Source of the DNA: Sphingobacteriales bacterium
Lineage (GTDB): Bacteria; Bacteroidota; Bacteroidia; Chitinophagales; Chitinophagaceae
Assembly (NCBI GenBank): GCA_027491165.1
Contig: JAIXWS010000092.1
Span: forward strand, 1-49,465
Direction of reading: 5' to 3'
DNA: 49,465 nucleotides
The translations under genes and the position numbers were made by a program. Under the pieces are notes generated by a model. It saw only the letters and a program-made list of their open reading frames with translations, did not search any database and was not told where the DNA came from. Shown piece after piece: positions 9,014 through 17,224 of the stretch (positions are counted from its first letter, which is position 1; each line of letters starts with the position of its first letter).

Positions 9014-9937
9014 ATGAATTATACCTTGAATCAACTCCAAATATTTTTGAGCGTTGTAAAAAGCCAAAGCGTTACAAAAGCCTCAGAAGAATTACATTTA
9101 ACCCAACCTGCTGTTTCTATTCAACTTAAAAATTTTCAAGAACAATTCGAAATACCCCTTACAGAAGTAATTGGCAGAAAAATTTTCATAACCGATTTCG
9201 GAAAGGAAATCGCCATAGCTGCGGAGCAAATTCTCAATCAAGTATATGCCATTAACTATAAAACACTTGCTTTTAAAGGCCAACTATCAGGTCGCTTAAA
9301 AATATCAGTGGTATCAACGGGAAAATATGTAATGCCCTATTTCCTTTCAGATTTCATACAACAAAATGCGGGTGTAGAATTACTAATGGACGTAACCAAT
9401 AAAAATAAGGTTATTGAAAGCTTGGAGCATAATGAGGTAGACTTTGCTTTGGTCTCCGTACTGCCTACCAAAATGAAGATTGAGAAACTGGATCTATTGC
9501 ACAATAAGTTGTACTTAGTAGGAAATGCCCAAGCAACTTTTAAGAAAAAAAACAAATCAAAAGCCATATTTAATGATCTGCCCTTGATTTACAGAGAAAG
9601 CGGATCGGGTACACGACAAACAATGGAACATTTTATTGAAAAAAACAAGATCAAAACGCTCAAGAAATTAGAGCTTACAACGAATGAGGCTGTAAAACAG
9701 GCCATTTTAGCGAAACTTGGTTATTCAATTATGCCCTTGATAGGTATTAAAAGTGAATTACAAAATAACGAATTACAAATTATACCAGTAGCAGGTCTGC
9801 CTATCAAAACTACCTGGAGTTTAATCTGGTTAAAAGGCAAAAAACACTCACCTGTATGCCTTTCCTTTCTGGAGCATTTACAAAAAGAAAAAGAAGCGAT
9901 AGTCCATAATAACTTCAGTTGGTACGAAAACTATTAG
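9014..9937 (+). CDS. LysR-family transcriptional regulator, likely controlling sbtA
   Basis: A 307-residue LysR-type regulator. Residues 1-60 are the winged helix-turn-helix (LNQLQIFLSVVK, TQPAVSIQLKNFQ), and residues of about 90-295 form the periplasmic-binding-like effector domain. The N-terminal helix resembles the RbcR/CmpR/CysB branch, whose members sense metabolites such as 2-phosphoglycolate or 2-oxoglutarate and control carbon-concentrating genes in autotrophs. Here it is divergent from sbtA and therefore probably regulates it. Which effector it senses cannot be read from sequence. The start ATG at 9014 gives a full family N-terminus. Confidence 0.88.
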   Translation: MNYTLNQLQIFLSVVKSQSVTKASEELHLTQPAVSIQLKNFQEQFEIPLTEVIGRKIFITDFGKEIAIAAEQILNQVYAINYKTLAFKGQLSGRLKISVVSTGKYVMPYFLSDFIQQNAGVELLMDVTNKNKVIESLEHNEVDFALVSVLPTKMKIEKLDLLHNKLYLVGNAQATFKKKNKSKAIFNDLPLIYRESGSGTRQTMEHFIEKNKIKTLKKLELTTNEAVKQAILAKLGYSIMPLIGIKSELQNNELQIIPVAGLPIKTTWSLIWLKGKKHSPVCLSFLEHLQKEKEAIVHNNFSWYENY

Positions 9938-9994
9938 TGGATATTTGTGTAAGAGGGGAAAATCGAAAAAAGCTAAATAAAATGATCCAAAACA

Positions 9995-10031
9995 AAAAAA
10001 ACCTGCAAACAAATTGTTTGCAGGTTTTTTT
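9995..10031. terminator. Bidirectional terminator between the LysR gene and sppA
   Basis: The left arm AAAAAAACCTGCAAAC (9995-10010) pairs with the right arm from 10016 to 10031, giving a GC-containing stem flanked by an A run and a T run. It serves the convergent ends of the LysR gene (9937) and sppA (10044). Confidence 0.85.
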
Positions 10032-10043
10032 TGAATAGACTTA

Positions 10044-11834
10044 TTAATTCGTTTTCATTTCGAATGGCAATAGCATCATCGACTGACCATTCATATTGCT
10101 TAATTTTTTGAGACGCACCAATTCCTTTGCTTCATTACCTAATTGATTAACCACTGCAGCAGAGACTGCATCTTGGGCTGAGCTACCTTTAAACATTTTC
10201 AAAAAAGATTTGAACTTATCCACTTTTTCAGGATAAGTGCGTATTTCATAATCTTTGATTTTAGCTAAAACAGCAGCACTAGCAATAGCGCGATCCAAAT
10301 TACCTAAGGCATCAACTAAGCCATTTTGCTTCCCAGCAATACCTGTCCACACGCGACCTTGGGCGATAGAATCTACTGCTGCTTCGGTCATTTTTCGACC
10401 ATTAGCCACTCTGCGCTTAAATAGGGCGTAAATCGAATCAACGCCCCTCTGCATCATAGCACTTTCCTCAAGAGACATGCTACGTGTAGCATTGGGAAAG
10501 TCGGCATAAGGCGCGTTTTTCACCTGATCGAAAGTAATACCTAACTTATTATTCATTAATTTTTCGGTATTAAACATCATCGAGAAGACACCAATACTGC
10601 CCGTAATAGTAGTAGGCATAGCAAAAATACTATCTGCAGCGCAAGCAATATAATAACCACCACTGGCAGCTACATCACCCATAGAAACCACAATCGGTTT
10701 CTTTTGATGCAATAATTGCAATTCGCGCAAGATGATTTCTGAGGCTCTAGCGCTACCGCCCGGGGAGTTGATACGCAATACGACGGCTTTAATTTTATCA
10801 TTATTGCGCACGGAACGGATGGTTTTGGCCATATCCACATCGGTAATTTCATAATCACCATTAGCTTCACCATCACTGATTTGCCCCTCCGCAAAAATGA
10901 CTGCAATGCGCTTGTCACTATCTTTTTCATCATTATCGCTATCTATATCAGAAAAATCACTAAGACTAGCAAAGCTGATTTCCTTGTCCGTTTGTACTTT
11001 TAATTTTGCCTTCATCATTGACTCTACTTCATCCCAATACCGAACAGCATCGACGATTTTATATTTTAAGGCATCCTGAGGAAACTGAATGGCACCTGAT
11101 TGGGCTAAAGCATTTACAGCAGCGGCATCAGTATGGTTGTGTGCAGCAATAGCGGCAGTAAACTCATTCCAAATATCGGTTTGAATGGCAGCTACTTGCT
11201 GACGGTTGGGTTCACTCATTTTGTCGGCACGAAAAGGCTCAGTAGCGCTCTTAAATTTGCCTGCATAAAAAATTTGAGGTTCAACCTCTAACTTGTCCAA
11301 GGCATTTTTGAAAAATGTCAATTCGGTATGCAATCCCTTCAATTCAACATCTCCAGCAGGATTGACAAAAATACTGTCTGCCGCAGAGGCAACATACAAG
11401 GCACCTTGGGTAATGCTTTCGCCATAGGCATATACAAATTTACCTGATTGTTTAAATTTCAATACAGATTCTCTTATTTGTTGTAAGGTGGCAAAGCTAT
11501 TGGGACTGGGTGCTAGCTTGATGTATAAACCCTTAATCTTATCATCTTTGGCTGCAGCCTGCATTGCTTTGGCGATTTCATAAACACCCGATTCTGATCC
11601 ACCACCACTTCCCATAAAGGAAAAAGAATTTTCCTCGCCTTGCTCGTGAAAAGATTCACTAAGATCTAGTTGCAACAAGCTATTTTCTTTAACGCTAAGC
11701 TTGTTTTCATCAGTACTATTCATAGCACTAGTGGCTAATCCAACAATTGCACCAATAAATAAACCGATGGCGATTACACTGGCTACAATTACACCCAATA
11801 AAGAGGCAAAAAACATTTTAAAAAACTGCTTCAT
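10044..11834 (-). CDS. sppA: Signal peptide peptidase SppA, 67-kDa type
   Basis: A 596-residue membrane-bound serine protease of family S49 that digests leftover signal peptides. An N-terminal transmembrane segment spans about residues 8-36. Two tandem crotonase-like domains follow: the first supplies the general base Lys195 in GKFKSATEPF and the second the nucleophile Ser391 in DVAASGGYYIA. Together they form the Ser-Lys dyad, as in the E. coli tetrameric enzyme. An acidic Asp/Ser/Glu-rich linker lies at about 293-307. The length is typical of the long form. A strong promoter is visible just upstream, divergent from folK. Confidence 0.93.
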   Translation of the reverse strand: MKQFFKMFFASLLGVIVASVIAIGLFIGAIVGLATSAMNSTDENKLSVKENSLLQLDLSESFHEQGEENSFSFMGSGGGSESGVYEIAKAMQAAAKDDKIKGLYIKLAPSPNSFATLQQIRESVLKFKQSGKFVYAYGESITQGALYVASAADSIFVNPAGDVELKGLHTELTFFKNALDKLEVEPQIFYAGKFKSATEPFRADKMSEPNRQQVAAIQTDIWNEFTAAIAAHNHTDAAAVNALAQSGAIQFPQDALKYKIVDAVRYWDEVESMMKAKLKVQTDKEISFASLSDFSDIDSDNDEKDSDKRIAVIFAEGQISDGEANGDYEITDVDMAKTIRSVRNNDKIKAVVLRINSPGGSARASEIILRELQLLHQKKPIVVSMGDVAASGGYYIACAADSIFAMPTTITGSIGVFSMMFNTEKLMNNKLGITFDQVKNAPYADFPNATRSMSLEESAMMQRGVDSIYALFKRRVANGRKMTEAAVDSIAQGRVWTGIAGKQNGLVDALGNLDRAIASAAVLAKIKDYEIRTYPEKVDKFKSFLKMFKGSSAQDAVSAAVVNQLGNEAKELVRLKKLSNMNGQSMMLLPFEMKTN

Positions 11835-11861
11835 ATAAACTACTTAATTTTTTTGTTGGCA

Positions 11862-11894
11862 CAAAGGTATCAATGTTTATATCTTCACCGCAAA
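11862..11894 (-). promoter_or_regulatory. Promoter of sppA (TTTG-N21-TACCTTTG)
   Basis: On the minus strand TTTG (11894-11891) is followed after 21 bp by TACCTTTG (11869-11862). Both match the Bacteroidota -33/-7 consensus with accepted spacing, and the -7 lies 27 bp upstream of the sppA ATG. Confidence 0.7.
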
Positions 11895-11913
11895 TTAAAT
11901 CGGTCATAAATCG

Positions 11914-12402
11914 GTGAGTTCTATTTACCTACTTTTAGGGGGCAACCAAGGTAATCGTGCCCAAATATTATCCCAAGCCAAAGCAAAGCTCGAGGAGGAA
12001 TTGGGCCCTATCATGGCCTACTCTCCTCTATACCAAACAGCTGCTTGGGGCAAAACCGACCAAGCTGATTTCTTGAATCAAGCCATCCATATCGATACTC
12101 CTTACAGCCCAATGGAATCTTTAAACATCATCCATCAGATCGAGGATATTTTGGGGCGAAAGCGAACAGAACATTGGGGGCAACGAACAATTGATATCGA
12201 CATTTTGTTGTATGAAGAGCAAGTTGTTCAGAACACAAGATTGGTGGTTCCGCATCCAGAACTGCATAATCGCCGATTTGCTTTAATTCCTTTATCAGCC
12301 ATTGCAGCAGATATAGTGCATCCTATTTTAAACAAAGCAATTGGGCAACTTTTACTGGATTGCCCTGATAAGCTTGAAGTTTTTTTGCATAAAGACCCAT
12401 GA
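11914..12402 (+). CDS. folK: 2-amino-4-hydroxy-6-hydroxymethyldihydropteridine pyrophosphokinase
   Basis: HPPK transfers pyrophosphate from ATP to 6-hydroxymethyl-dihydropterin in folate synthesis; its product is the substrate of FolP, encoded here at 35113-35964. At 162 residues it has family length. Motifs: LLLGGNQGNR at the N-terminus, the pterin loop near FLNQA, and HWGQRTIDIDILLY, which carries the metal-binding aspartates, followed by VPHPELHNRRFALIPL. The start is GTG at 11914; an in-frame stop at 11896-11898 leaves no ATG option. It is divergent from sppA and lies 60 bp before trhO, which has its own -7 element. Confidence 0.92.
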   Translation: MSSIYLLLGGNQGNRAQILSQAKAKLEEELGPIMAYSPLYQTAAWGKTDQADFLNQAIHIDTPYSPMESLNIIHQIEDILGRKRTEHWGQRTIDIDILLYEEQVVQNTRLVVPHPELHNRRFALIPLSAIAADIVHPILNKAIGQLLLDCPDKLEVFLHKDP

Positions 12403-12419
12403 TTTTTAGTCCATTTGGG

Positions 12420-12427
12420 TACCTTTG
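12420..12427 (+). promoter_or_regulatory. Candidate -7 element (TACCTTTG) of trhO
   Basis: Perfect TAnnTTTG, 35 bp before the trhO ATG and just after the folK stop. No clear -33 TTG at normal spacing. It suggests trhO can be transcribed separately from folK. Confidence 0.5.
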
Positions 12428-12462
12428 CGGCATCTTAATAACGAAAAAAAGGAAGGTTCACT

Positions 12463-13524
12463 ATGCGCGTGTTACACAACCGAATTTCGAACGAAGAACT
12501 GAAACGTCGCCTCTACGAAGAAACAGAGCCTCGTACCACAGTATCGTTCTATCAGTATTTTTTTATCGCCGAGCCACAGGCATTCCGCGACAATCTCTTT
12601 ATACAATTTGAAGCCCTTAAGGTTTTTGGAAGAATCTACATTGCTAGCGAGGGAATTAATGCACAGATGAGTGTGCCTTCAAGCAATTTTGAAGCCTTTA
12701 AAGAATCCTTGTATGCGGCAGACCCTGCGCTAAATGGCGTTCGCCTTAATATTGCAGTGGATGATGATGGTAAATCTTTCTGGGTTTTGCGCATGAAAGT
12801 AAGAGAAAAAATAGTAGCCGATGGTATTGAAGATCCTACATTTAATATGGCTAACAAGGGCAAGTATTTAAAAGCTGCCGAAGCCAATGAAATGATGGCC
12901 AAGCCCGATACAATAATCGTGGATATGCGCAACCATTATGAATTTGAAGTGGGACATTTTGAGAAAGCGATTGAAGTACCTTCGGATACATTCCGACAAC
13001 AATTGCCTATGGCCGCTGAGATGTTATCTGATAAAAAAGATAAGAATATTGTGATGTATTGCACAGGTGGCATCCGCTGCGAAAAAGCGAGCGCCTACAT
13101 GTTACACCAAGGCTTTCAAAATGTATACCACATAGAAGGGGGGATTATTGAATATACCAACAAAGCCAAAGAAGAAGGATTACCCTTATTGTTTAAAGGC
13201 AAAAACTTTGTCTTTGATGAACGACTTGGCGAACGCATCACGGATGATGTCATAGCCGAATGCCATCAATGTGGCGCCAAAGCAGATACCCATACCAATT
13301 GTAAAAACGAAGGCTGTCATCTACTGTTTATTCAATGTTCGGAATGTGCTACCAAACATGAAGGTTGTTGTTCAGAGCCATGCCAAGAAACCTTAAAACT
13401 CAGCGCCGAAGAACGTGCTGAATTACGCAAAGGAAAAGACAATGGACAAATGATTTTTAGTAAATCTAAAGATCATCCCTTACGCAAGCACAGAGATGAA
13501 TGGAAAAAAGAAGCGAAATCATAA
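12463..13524 (+). CDS. trhO: tRNA uridine(34) hydroxylase, rhodanese-like TrhO/YceA
   Basis: A 353-residue YceA-family protein. It has an N-terminal acylphosphatase-like domain (about residues 25-125), then a rhodanese domain with the catalytic loop [11 protein letters not shown] (Cys200), and a C-terminal cysteine-rich tail (about residues 267-305, with CHQC and CSEC pairs) that probably binds zinc. TrhO homologues make 5-hydroxyuridine at the wobble position of tRNAs without needing prephenate. The tail is present in many, though not all, family members. The ATG at 12463 gives the expected N-terminus. Confidence 0.92.
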   Translation: MRVLHNRISNEELKRRLYEETEPRTTVSFYQYFFIAEPQAFRDNLFIQFEALKVFGRIYIASEGINAQMSVPSSNFEAFKESLYAADPALNGVRLNIAVDDDGKSFWVLRMKVREKIVADGIEDPTFNMANKGKYLKAAEANEMMAKPDTIIVDMRNHYEFEVGHFEKAIEVPSDTFRQQLPMAAEMLSDKKDKNIVMYCTGGIRCEKASAYMLHQGFQNVYHIEGGIIEYTNKAKEEGLPLLFKGKNFVFDERLGERITDDVIAECHQCGAKADTHTNCKNEGCHLLFIQCSECATKHEGCCSEPCQETLKLSAEERAELRKGKDNGQMIFSKSKDHPLRKHRDEWKKEAKS

Positions 13525-13562
13525 AAAAAAGGGGCAATATTTGATATGGCCCCTTTTTTTTA
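13523..13562. terminator. Bidirectional terminator between trhO and the propeller gene
   Basis: An A8 run, GGGGC (13531-13535), a small internal ATAT/ATAT stem, GCCCC (13549-13553) and a T8 run give a strong hairpin that works in both directions. It overlaps the last codons of both convergent genes. Confidence 0.85.
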
Positions 13563-15917
13563 TTGCTTAAAAATTTGCTGTTGATAAAGACCATTAATCG
13601 AAACATAATAGAAACCTGGAAGCAAATGTTCTAAATCGATGCTTATTTCTTTTGCAGCAATACCCTCCTTAGCATAAACTTTTTGACCCATGGTATTGTG
13701 AATAGTGATTGTTTCTAAAGTACCTTGCGATTCAAGATTAAGCCTATCATAAAGGGGATTGGGGTATATTTTGTATTCTACCCTAGCCTTTTCGCTGATG
13801 ACTGAAGGCACTTTAGGAAATGGAAATATAAATTTGGCTAAAAATCCATCATCAAGGCCTGCATGGGTATTTTGGTGTGATGAAGCTGTAGCAATACCAC
13901 TAGTACTTTTAGTTAATCCACAAAGAAAAAGCTGTTCTCCTGAAATTGAAATATGCGAACCGTAATCGGACAAAAGACCGCCATAATAGCTAGCCCATTG
14001 CCTTTGGCCGCTATCATTAAAATGCAAAAGTATCGCATCATATTCGCCACCCAATGTCTTTTGGTATGCAGAGTCTGAAGCAATGTTGAAAATACTATTG
14101 CTCATTCCGGCAACAAAGACATCCTTCATCCCCCTAATTTGCACATCATAAGCCACCTCCTCACCCAAAAAACCATAATAGGTACCCCATTGTCGGATAC
14201 CATTTTTATTGAGCTTAGCTAAAAAGATATCATAAGGGCCACCAGCCCAAGCGCTTTGGTATGCACCAGGGCTAGCAATTTTATCGGTACTAAAAGTAGC
14301 GCCAGCCAGGTATACGTTTAAAGAATCATCTACAGCGGTAGCATAACAAATATCGGAAGCTGAACCGCCATAATAAGTGGCCCATTGTCTTATTCCGTTT
14401 GAATTAAACTTTGCTACAAAGCCATCTGTACTCGTACTGCCAACACTACCACTATAGGCCGGCTGATGGGTGCCTGATGTAGCAATACCTGCAGGGCTAG
14501 GAGTTTGTCCACTGATATAAACATTGCCCAGCCTATCCGTGCTTAATTTATATATCCTCTCAGCCAATACACCCCCGTAATAAGTTGCCCATTGTCGCAC
14601 ACCTGAACTATTAAACTTTGCTAAATAGGCATCGTTCCAATCTGTACTGGCTATTGTTGGCTGATGACTACTAAGAGTAGCTATACCAGAAATGCTGTTT
14701 GTATGCCCACCAAGATACACATTACCCATATCATCAGTAGCTACATAAGCATCGGCTTCTTGATTTTCGCCACCATAATAAGTGCCCCATTCCAAGGCCC
14801 CTTCCAAAGTAAATTTTGCCAAGAAGGCATCCTGCCCAAAACCAACATGCGAAAAAACAGCTTGATGAGACCCAGTTGTTGCAATACCTGAAGCACTGGT
14901 AGTGCTTCCCGATAAAAATAGTGCAGATTTACCCAAGGCTAAGGCTGCACCAATATCTCCACTAAAACCGCCATAATAAGTGGCCCATTCCCTTAAACCG
15001 TCCTGCGTCATCCTGAAAATAAAAGCATCTTGACTTGCGCTAGGATTAGTCGCTTTATAGGACCCCACAGTGGCTATATTACTAGTACTCATCGTTGTAC
15101 CTGCCGCATAAATAGCGTTACCATTTGTTTTAATCATATTGATATTATCTGAACCAGTACCACCATAATAAGTAGCCCAAACCAAGCTAGGATCGATGAT
15201 TAATTCGCCCTGAAAAGCGGCCATTTGATAGGATAGTTGTTGTTGATTTAATACAAATTTGGATGAAATGTGCTTTCCCTTTTTTTGAAAGGATACGGGG
15301 GCAGATTCTTTTATTTCTCCCAAACTACACCGTGCAATTAAATTACCCCTTTGATCTATAAAGAGTGTATCCGCACCAGTATAATTCAATTTGATATCCG
15401 AAACTTTAGCGCCAGGCGACAAATGAAATTCATGTTTTAATTGTTGTCCTTCGACAAAAAGTACCCAATCGATATGGGGATAAATGTTTTTATACCTGAT
15501 TCTCGAATATGAACTAGCCTTGATGTTATTGAACCCTTGTAGATGGTAATACTCATAGTATGGGCTGCTCACTTCTTTAATCGGCGTCACATTAGGGTTG
15601 GCTCCTTCCAGGGTAACTTCCATTCTTGACCAATCAACCCCAATATCAGCAAGTATAGTTGATGCTTGATTGGAGGTATTTACCTTCGAAAACTGATAAA
15701 TTATTTTGTTGGACCCTATAAATACACTCAATCCCTTCGCAGAAGCTATTTTAAAATCAATGTCCTCACGTATCTGATGATATTGATTGTTAATTTGGCC
15801 TTTATTTTCAATAAAACACAAGTCGGCTCCTTTCAATGGGGCAGCTATTAGCCTCAGCTTACCGAACAAAAGGAAAAGACAAATTAAGAGGCAATAGACT
15901 TTAGAATTGAGATTCAT
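13560..15917 (-). CDS. Secreted SBBP-repeat beta-propeller protein with T9SS type A sorting domain
   Basis: A 785-residue secreted protein. An N-terminal signal peptide is followed by a DUF7948-like beta-rich domain (about residues 30-240). Then come seven copies of a roughly 65-residue SBBP repeat, each holding a W-[AGS]-[TS]-YYG motif and a later IA...[SH]Q...DAFLAKF-type strand, predicting a complete seven-bladed propeller. The last 75 residues are a Por-secretion (T9SS type A) domain starting YPNPLYDRLNLES. The product should be exported through the Sec and type IX systems and fixed at the surface or released. No catalytic residues are evident; binding or adhesion is the usual guess. A well-spaced promoter lies just upstream. 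Confidence 0.9.
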   Translation of the reverse strand: MNLNSKVYCLLICLFLLFGKLRLIAAPLKGADLCFIENKGQINNQYHQIREDIDFKIASAKGLSVFIGSNKIIYQFSKVNTSNQASTILADIGVDWSRMEVTLEGANPNVTPIKEVSSPYYEYYHLQGFNNIKASSYSRIRYKNIYPHIDWVLFVEGQQLKHEFHLSPGAKVSDIKLNYTGADTLFIDQRGNLIARCSLGEIKESAPVSFQKKGKHISSKFVLNQQQLSYQMAAFQGELIIDPSLVWATYYGGTGSDNINMIKTNGNAIYAAGTTMSTSNIATVGSYKATNPSASQDAFIFRMTQDGLREWATYYGGFSGDIGAALALGKSALFLSGSTTSASGIATTGSHQAVFSHVGFGQDAFLAKFTLEGALEWGTYYGGENQEADAYVATDDMGNVYLGGHTNSISGIATLSSHQPTIASTDWNDAYLAKFNSSGVRQWATYYGGVLAERIYKLSTDRLGNVYISGQTPSPAGIATSGTHQPAYSGSVGSTSTDGFVAKFNSNGIRQWATYYGGSASDICYATAVDDSLNVYLAGATFSTDKIASPGAYQSAWAGGPYDIFLAKLNKNGIRQWGTYYGFLGEEVAYDVQIRGMKDVFVAGMSNSIFNIASDSAYQKTLGGEYDAILLHFNDSGQRQWASYYGGLLSDYGSHISISGEQLFLCGLTKSTSGIATASSHQNTHAGLDDGFLAKFIFPFPKVPSVISEKARVEYKIYPNPLYDRLNLESQGTLETITIHNTMGQKVYAKEGIAAKEISIDLEHLLPGFYYVSINGLYQQQIFKQ
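13979..15180 (-). repeat. Seven degenerate DNA repeats encoding the SBBP blades
   Basis: The 20-bp block CCGCCATAATAAGTGGCCCA or close variants (encoding WATYYGG) recurs near 13979, 14171, 14366, 14572, 14770, 14967 and 15160, giving periods of about 190-206 bp. These are internal repeats within the propeller gene. Confidence 0.85.
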
Positions 15918-15933
15918 GGCTATGGATTATATT

Positions 15934-15965
15934 CAAATATAAAGCTGAAACAAATCAGAGACCAA
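15934..15965 (-). promoter_or_regulatory. Promoter of the propeller gene (TTG-N21-TATATTTG)
   Basis: On the minus strand TTG (15965-15963) precedes TATATTTG (15941-15934) by 21 bp. The -7 element lies 16 bp upstream of the ATG at 15917. Confidence 0.7.
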
Positions 15966-16061
15966 CAAAGCTAAAGAAAACATTAGAACACCCTTAATTG
16001 CATGAAGCCCTAAACTTTTTCTATCCCTAATATTTACCTTAAACGCATAAAAAAAGAGACC

Positions 16062-16433
16062 CTAAGCCTCTTTCTTTTCCTTCATTTTTTTTACAATTAA
16101 ATTAGTCACCAAACTAATTGCCTTCCATTTAGCATAACCCAACAATAACTCGGATGAAGCTTTCCCAACGAATTGCCTTGTCTTTTTGGCAAGTACTTGC
16201 TTGATCAAAAAAGGCATTGCGATCTCGACAACTGTATTCGCTAGTTCGGCATATGCAGAATTACCCATTAAGCTAGCAGTAAACGAACTGATCTTTTTAG
16301 CCAAGAATGCATCAGTATTTTGATCCTTATCCTTTTCTTCTATTAATTGCCGCTTAAGCTGTACATTTTTCTTTAAGAATAAACGTTCTGCACGCAATTC
16401 TTCAATGCTACTTAATTGTTTATTGTAGAGCAT
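16062..16433 (-). CDS. Hypothetical helical protein, last gene of the YtxH-DUF1469 operon
   Basis: A 123-residue protein without a recognised domain. The first 45 residues are highly charged and predicted coiled coil (EELRAERLFLKK, QLIEEKDKD). The second half has moderately hydrophobic helices (about residues 60-80 and 95-115) and ends in a Lys/Glu tail. It lies 5 bp after the DUF1469 gene and closes a three-gene operon. Its place and composition recall YqjK, the small third protein of the E. coli yqjD-yqjE-yqjK operon, but the resemblance is positional, not a sequence match that I can show. Confidence 0.7.
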   Translation of the reverse strand: MLYNKQLSSIEELRAERLFLKKNVQLKRQLIEEKDKDQNTDAFLAKKISSFTASLMGNSAYAELANTVVEIAMPFLIKQVLAKKTRQFVGKASSELLLGYAKWKAISLVTNLIVKKMKEKKEA

Positions 16434-16438
16434 TATGC

Positions 16439-16828
16439 TTACTTTTTATCTGTTGTTGAAATCCGCGCATCCCCATCCGCCTCTTCTTCATCATCATACT
16501 TTTCGGTGAGAACAGATATGAACATATTGGAAAGTTTGGTTAGGATTTGCTTACGCAAGAGATACAAAAGCACCCCAATTAAAAGGTAAAAGGAAGCGAC
16601 AATTAAATACCCTAAGCCATTACTACCCAAAAGCTCCGAAAAGAATTCTGCTATGCCCAGACCTACAAAAAGGAATATTCCAAAACCTAATAGTATACAA
16701 ACCATTAAAAAGATAAAATTGCTCATGACACTTGAAACACGCTCGATAAAATCAAGCTGCATCAAACGTAGCTTGGTCTCTACGAGTGTGATTATTTTAT
16801 CTTTCCATTTCTGTATTATATCCAGCAA
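16439..16828 (-). CDS. DUF1469/YqjE-like (phage holin superfamily) inner-membrane protein
   Basis: A 129-residue protein with an amphipathic N-terminal helix (KLRLMQLDFIERVS), two transmembrane segments (about 37-62 and 72-92) separated by SELLGSNGLG, and an acidic cytoplasmic tail (DDEEEADGD). This is the layout of the DUF1469/holin-X family that includes E. coli YqjE. The function is unknown; in enterobacteria the operon belongs to the envelope stress and stationary-phase set. The start appears to be TTG at 16828. It sits 12 bp after the YtxH gene and 5 bp before the hypothetical gene, consistent with one transcript. Confidence 0.8.
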   Translation of the reverse strand: MLDIIQKWKDKIITLVETKLRLMQLDFIERVSSVMSNFIFLMVCILLGFGIFLFVGLGIAEFFSELLGSNGLGYLIVASFYLLIGVLLYLLRKQILTKLSNMFISVLTEKYDDEEEADGDARISTTDKK

Positions 16829-16840
16829 AATATGAGGGTA

Positions 16841-17035
16841 TTAGGCGTTAAAAATATCTTCTTCTAATTCTTTGCTTTTTTTGCTCAACTTATCTTTGAG
16901 ATCACTAAATTTATCTTTAAGGTTTGCCAAATCTTCTTGACGCTTATCCTTATCGGTAGCTAATATGTAACCCAAAGCTGCGCCAATAGCTGCGCCTACA
17001 ATTAAAGTTGCTACTGTTTTTCCTGCCTTTGCCAT
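16841..17035 (-). CDS. YtxH domain-containing membrane-anchored small protein
   Basis: A 64-residue protein: a short basic start, one glycine/alanine-rich transmembrane segment (about residues 8-26, IVGAAIGAALGYILA), then an amphipathic charged helix (KDKFSDLKDKLSKKSKEL) that should lie in the cytoplasm as a coiled coil. This matches the YtxH domain (previously general-stress protein YtxH). Related proteins are induced by osmotic or stationary-phase stress. It is first in an operon with the DUF1469 gene. The best -7 match upstream (TACCTTCG on the minus strand, 17068-17075) differs by one base from consensus. Confidence 0.85.
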   Translation of the reverse strand: MAKAGKTVATLIVGAAIGAALGYILATDKDKRQEDLANLKDKFSDLKDKLSKKSKELEEDIFNA

Positions 17036-17165
17036 AGTTTAAAATTTTATGCGTTGATTCAATAAAACGAAGGTAGGATACACATTGCTAACATAAATCC
17101 AATTCTATAATTTTAAGATAAATCTCACATTAGCTGCGCTAAATAGGGGTTTTTTGATACGGCTT

Positions 17166-17194
17166 TTGAATTTGAATATAAAAGTCTATTTTTG
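17166..17194 (+). promoter_or_regulatory. Promoter of sucD (TTG-N18-TATTTTTG)
   Basis: TTG at 17166-17168 and TATTTTTG at 17187-17194, spaced by 18 bp, are a full match to the Bacteroidota housekeeping promoter. The -7 ends 30 bp before the sucD ATG. Confidence 0.75.
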
Positions 17195-17224
17195 CTCGCT
17201 TTTTAAAAAACACAAATTCAAACT

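Noticed and set aside
12399-12611. Seventy-codon frame bridging folK and trhO, starting with ATG overlapping the folK stop
   Set aside because: It runs out of frame through the N-terminus of TrhO and encodes an Arg-rich sequence without homology. The overlap with the folK stop is coincidental.
13979-15180. Spaced repeats at about 195 bp that might suggest an array or mobile repeats
   Set aside because: They stay in frame and encode the beta-propeller blades of one protein, so protein repeats explain them entirely.
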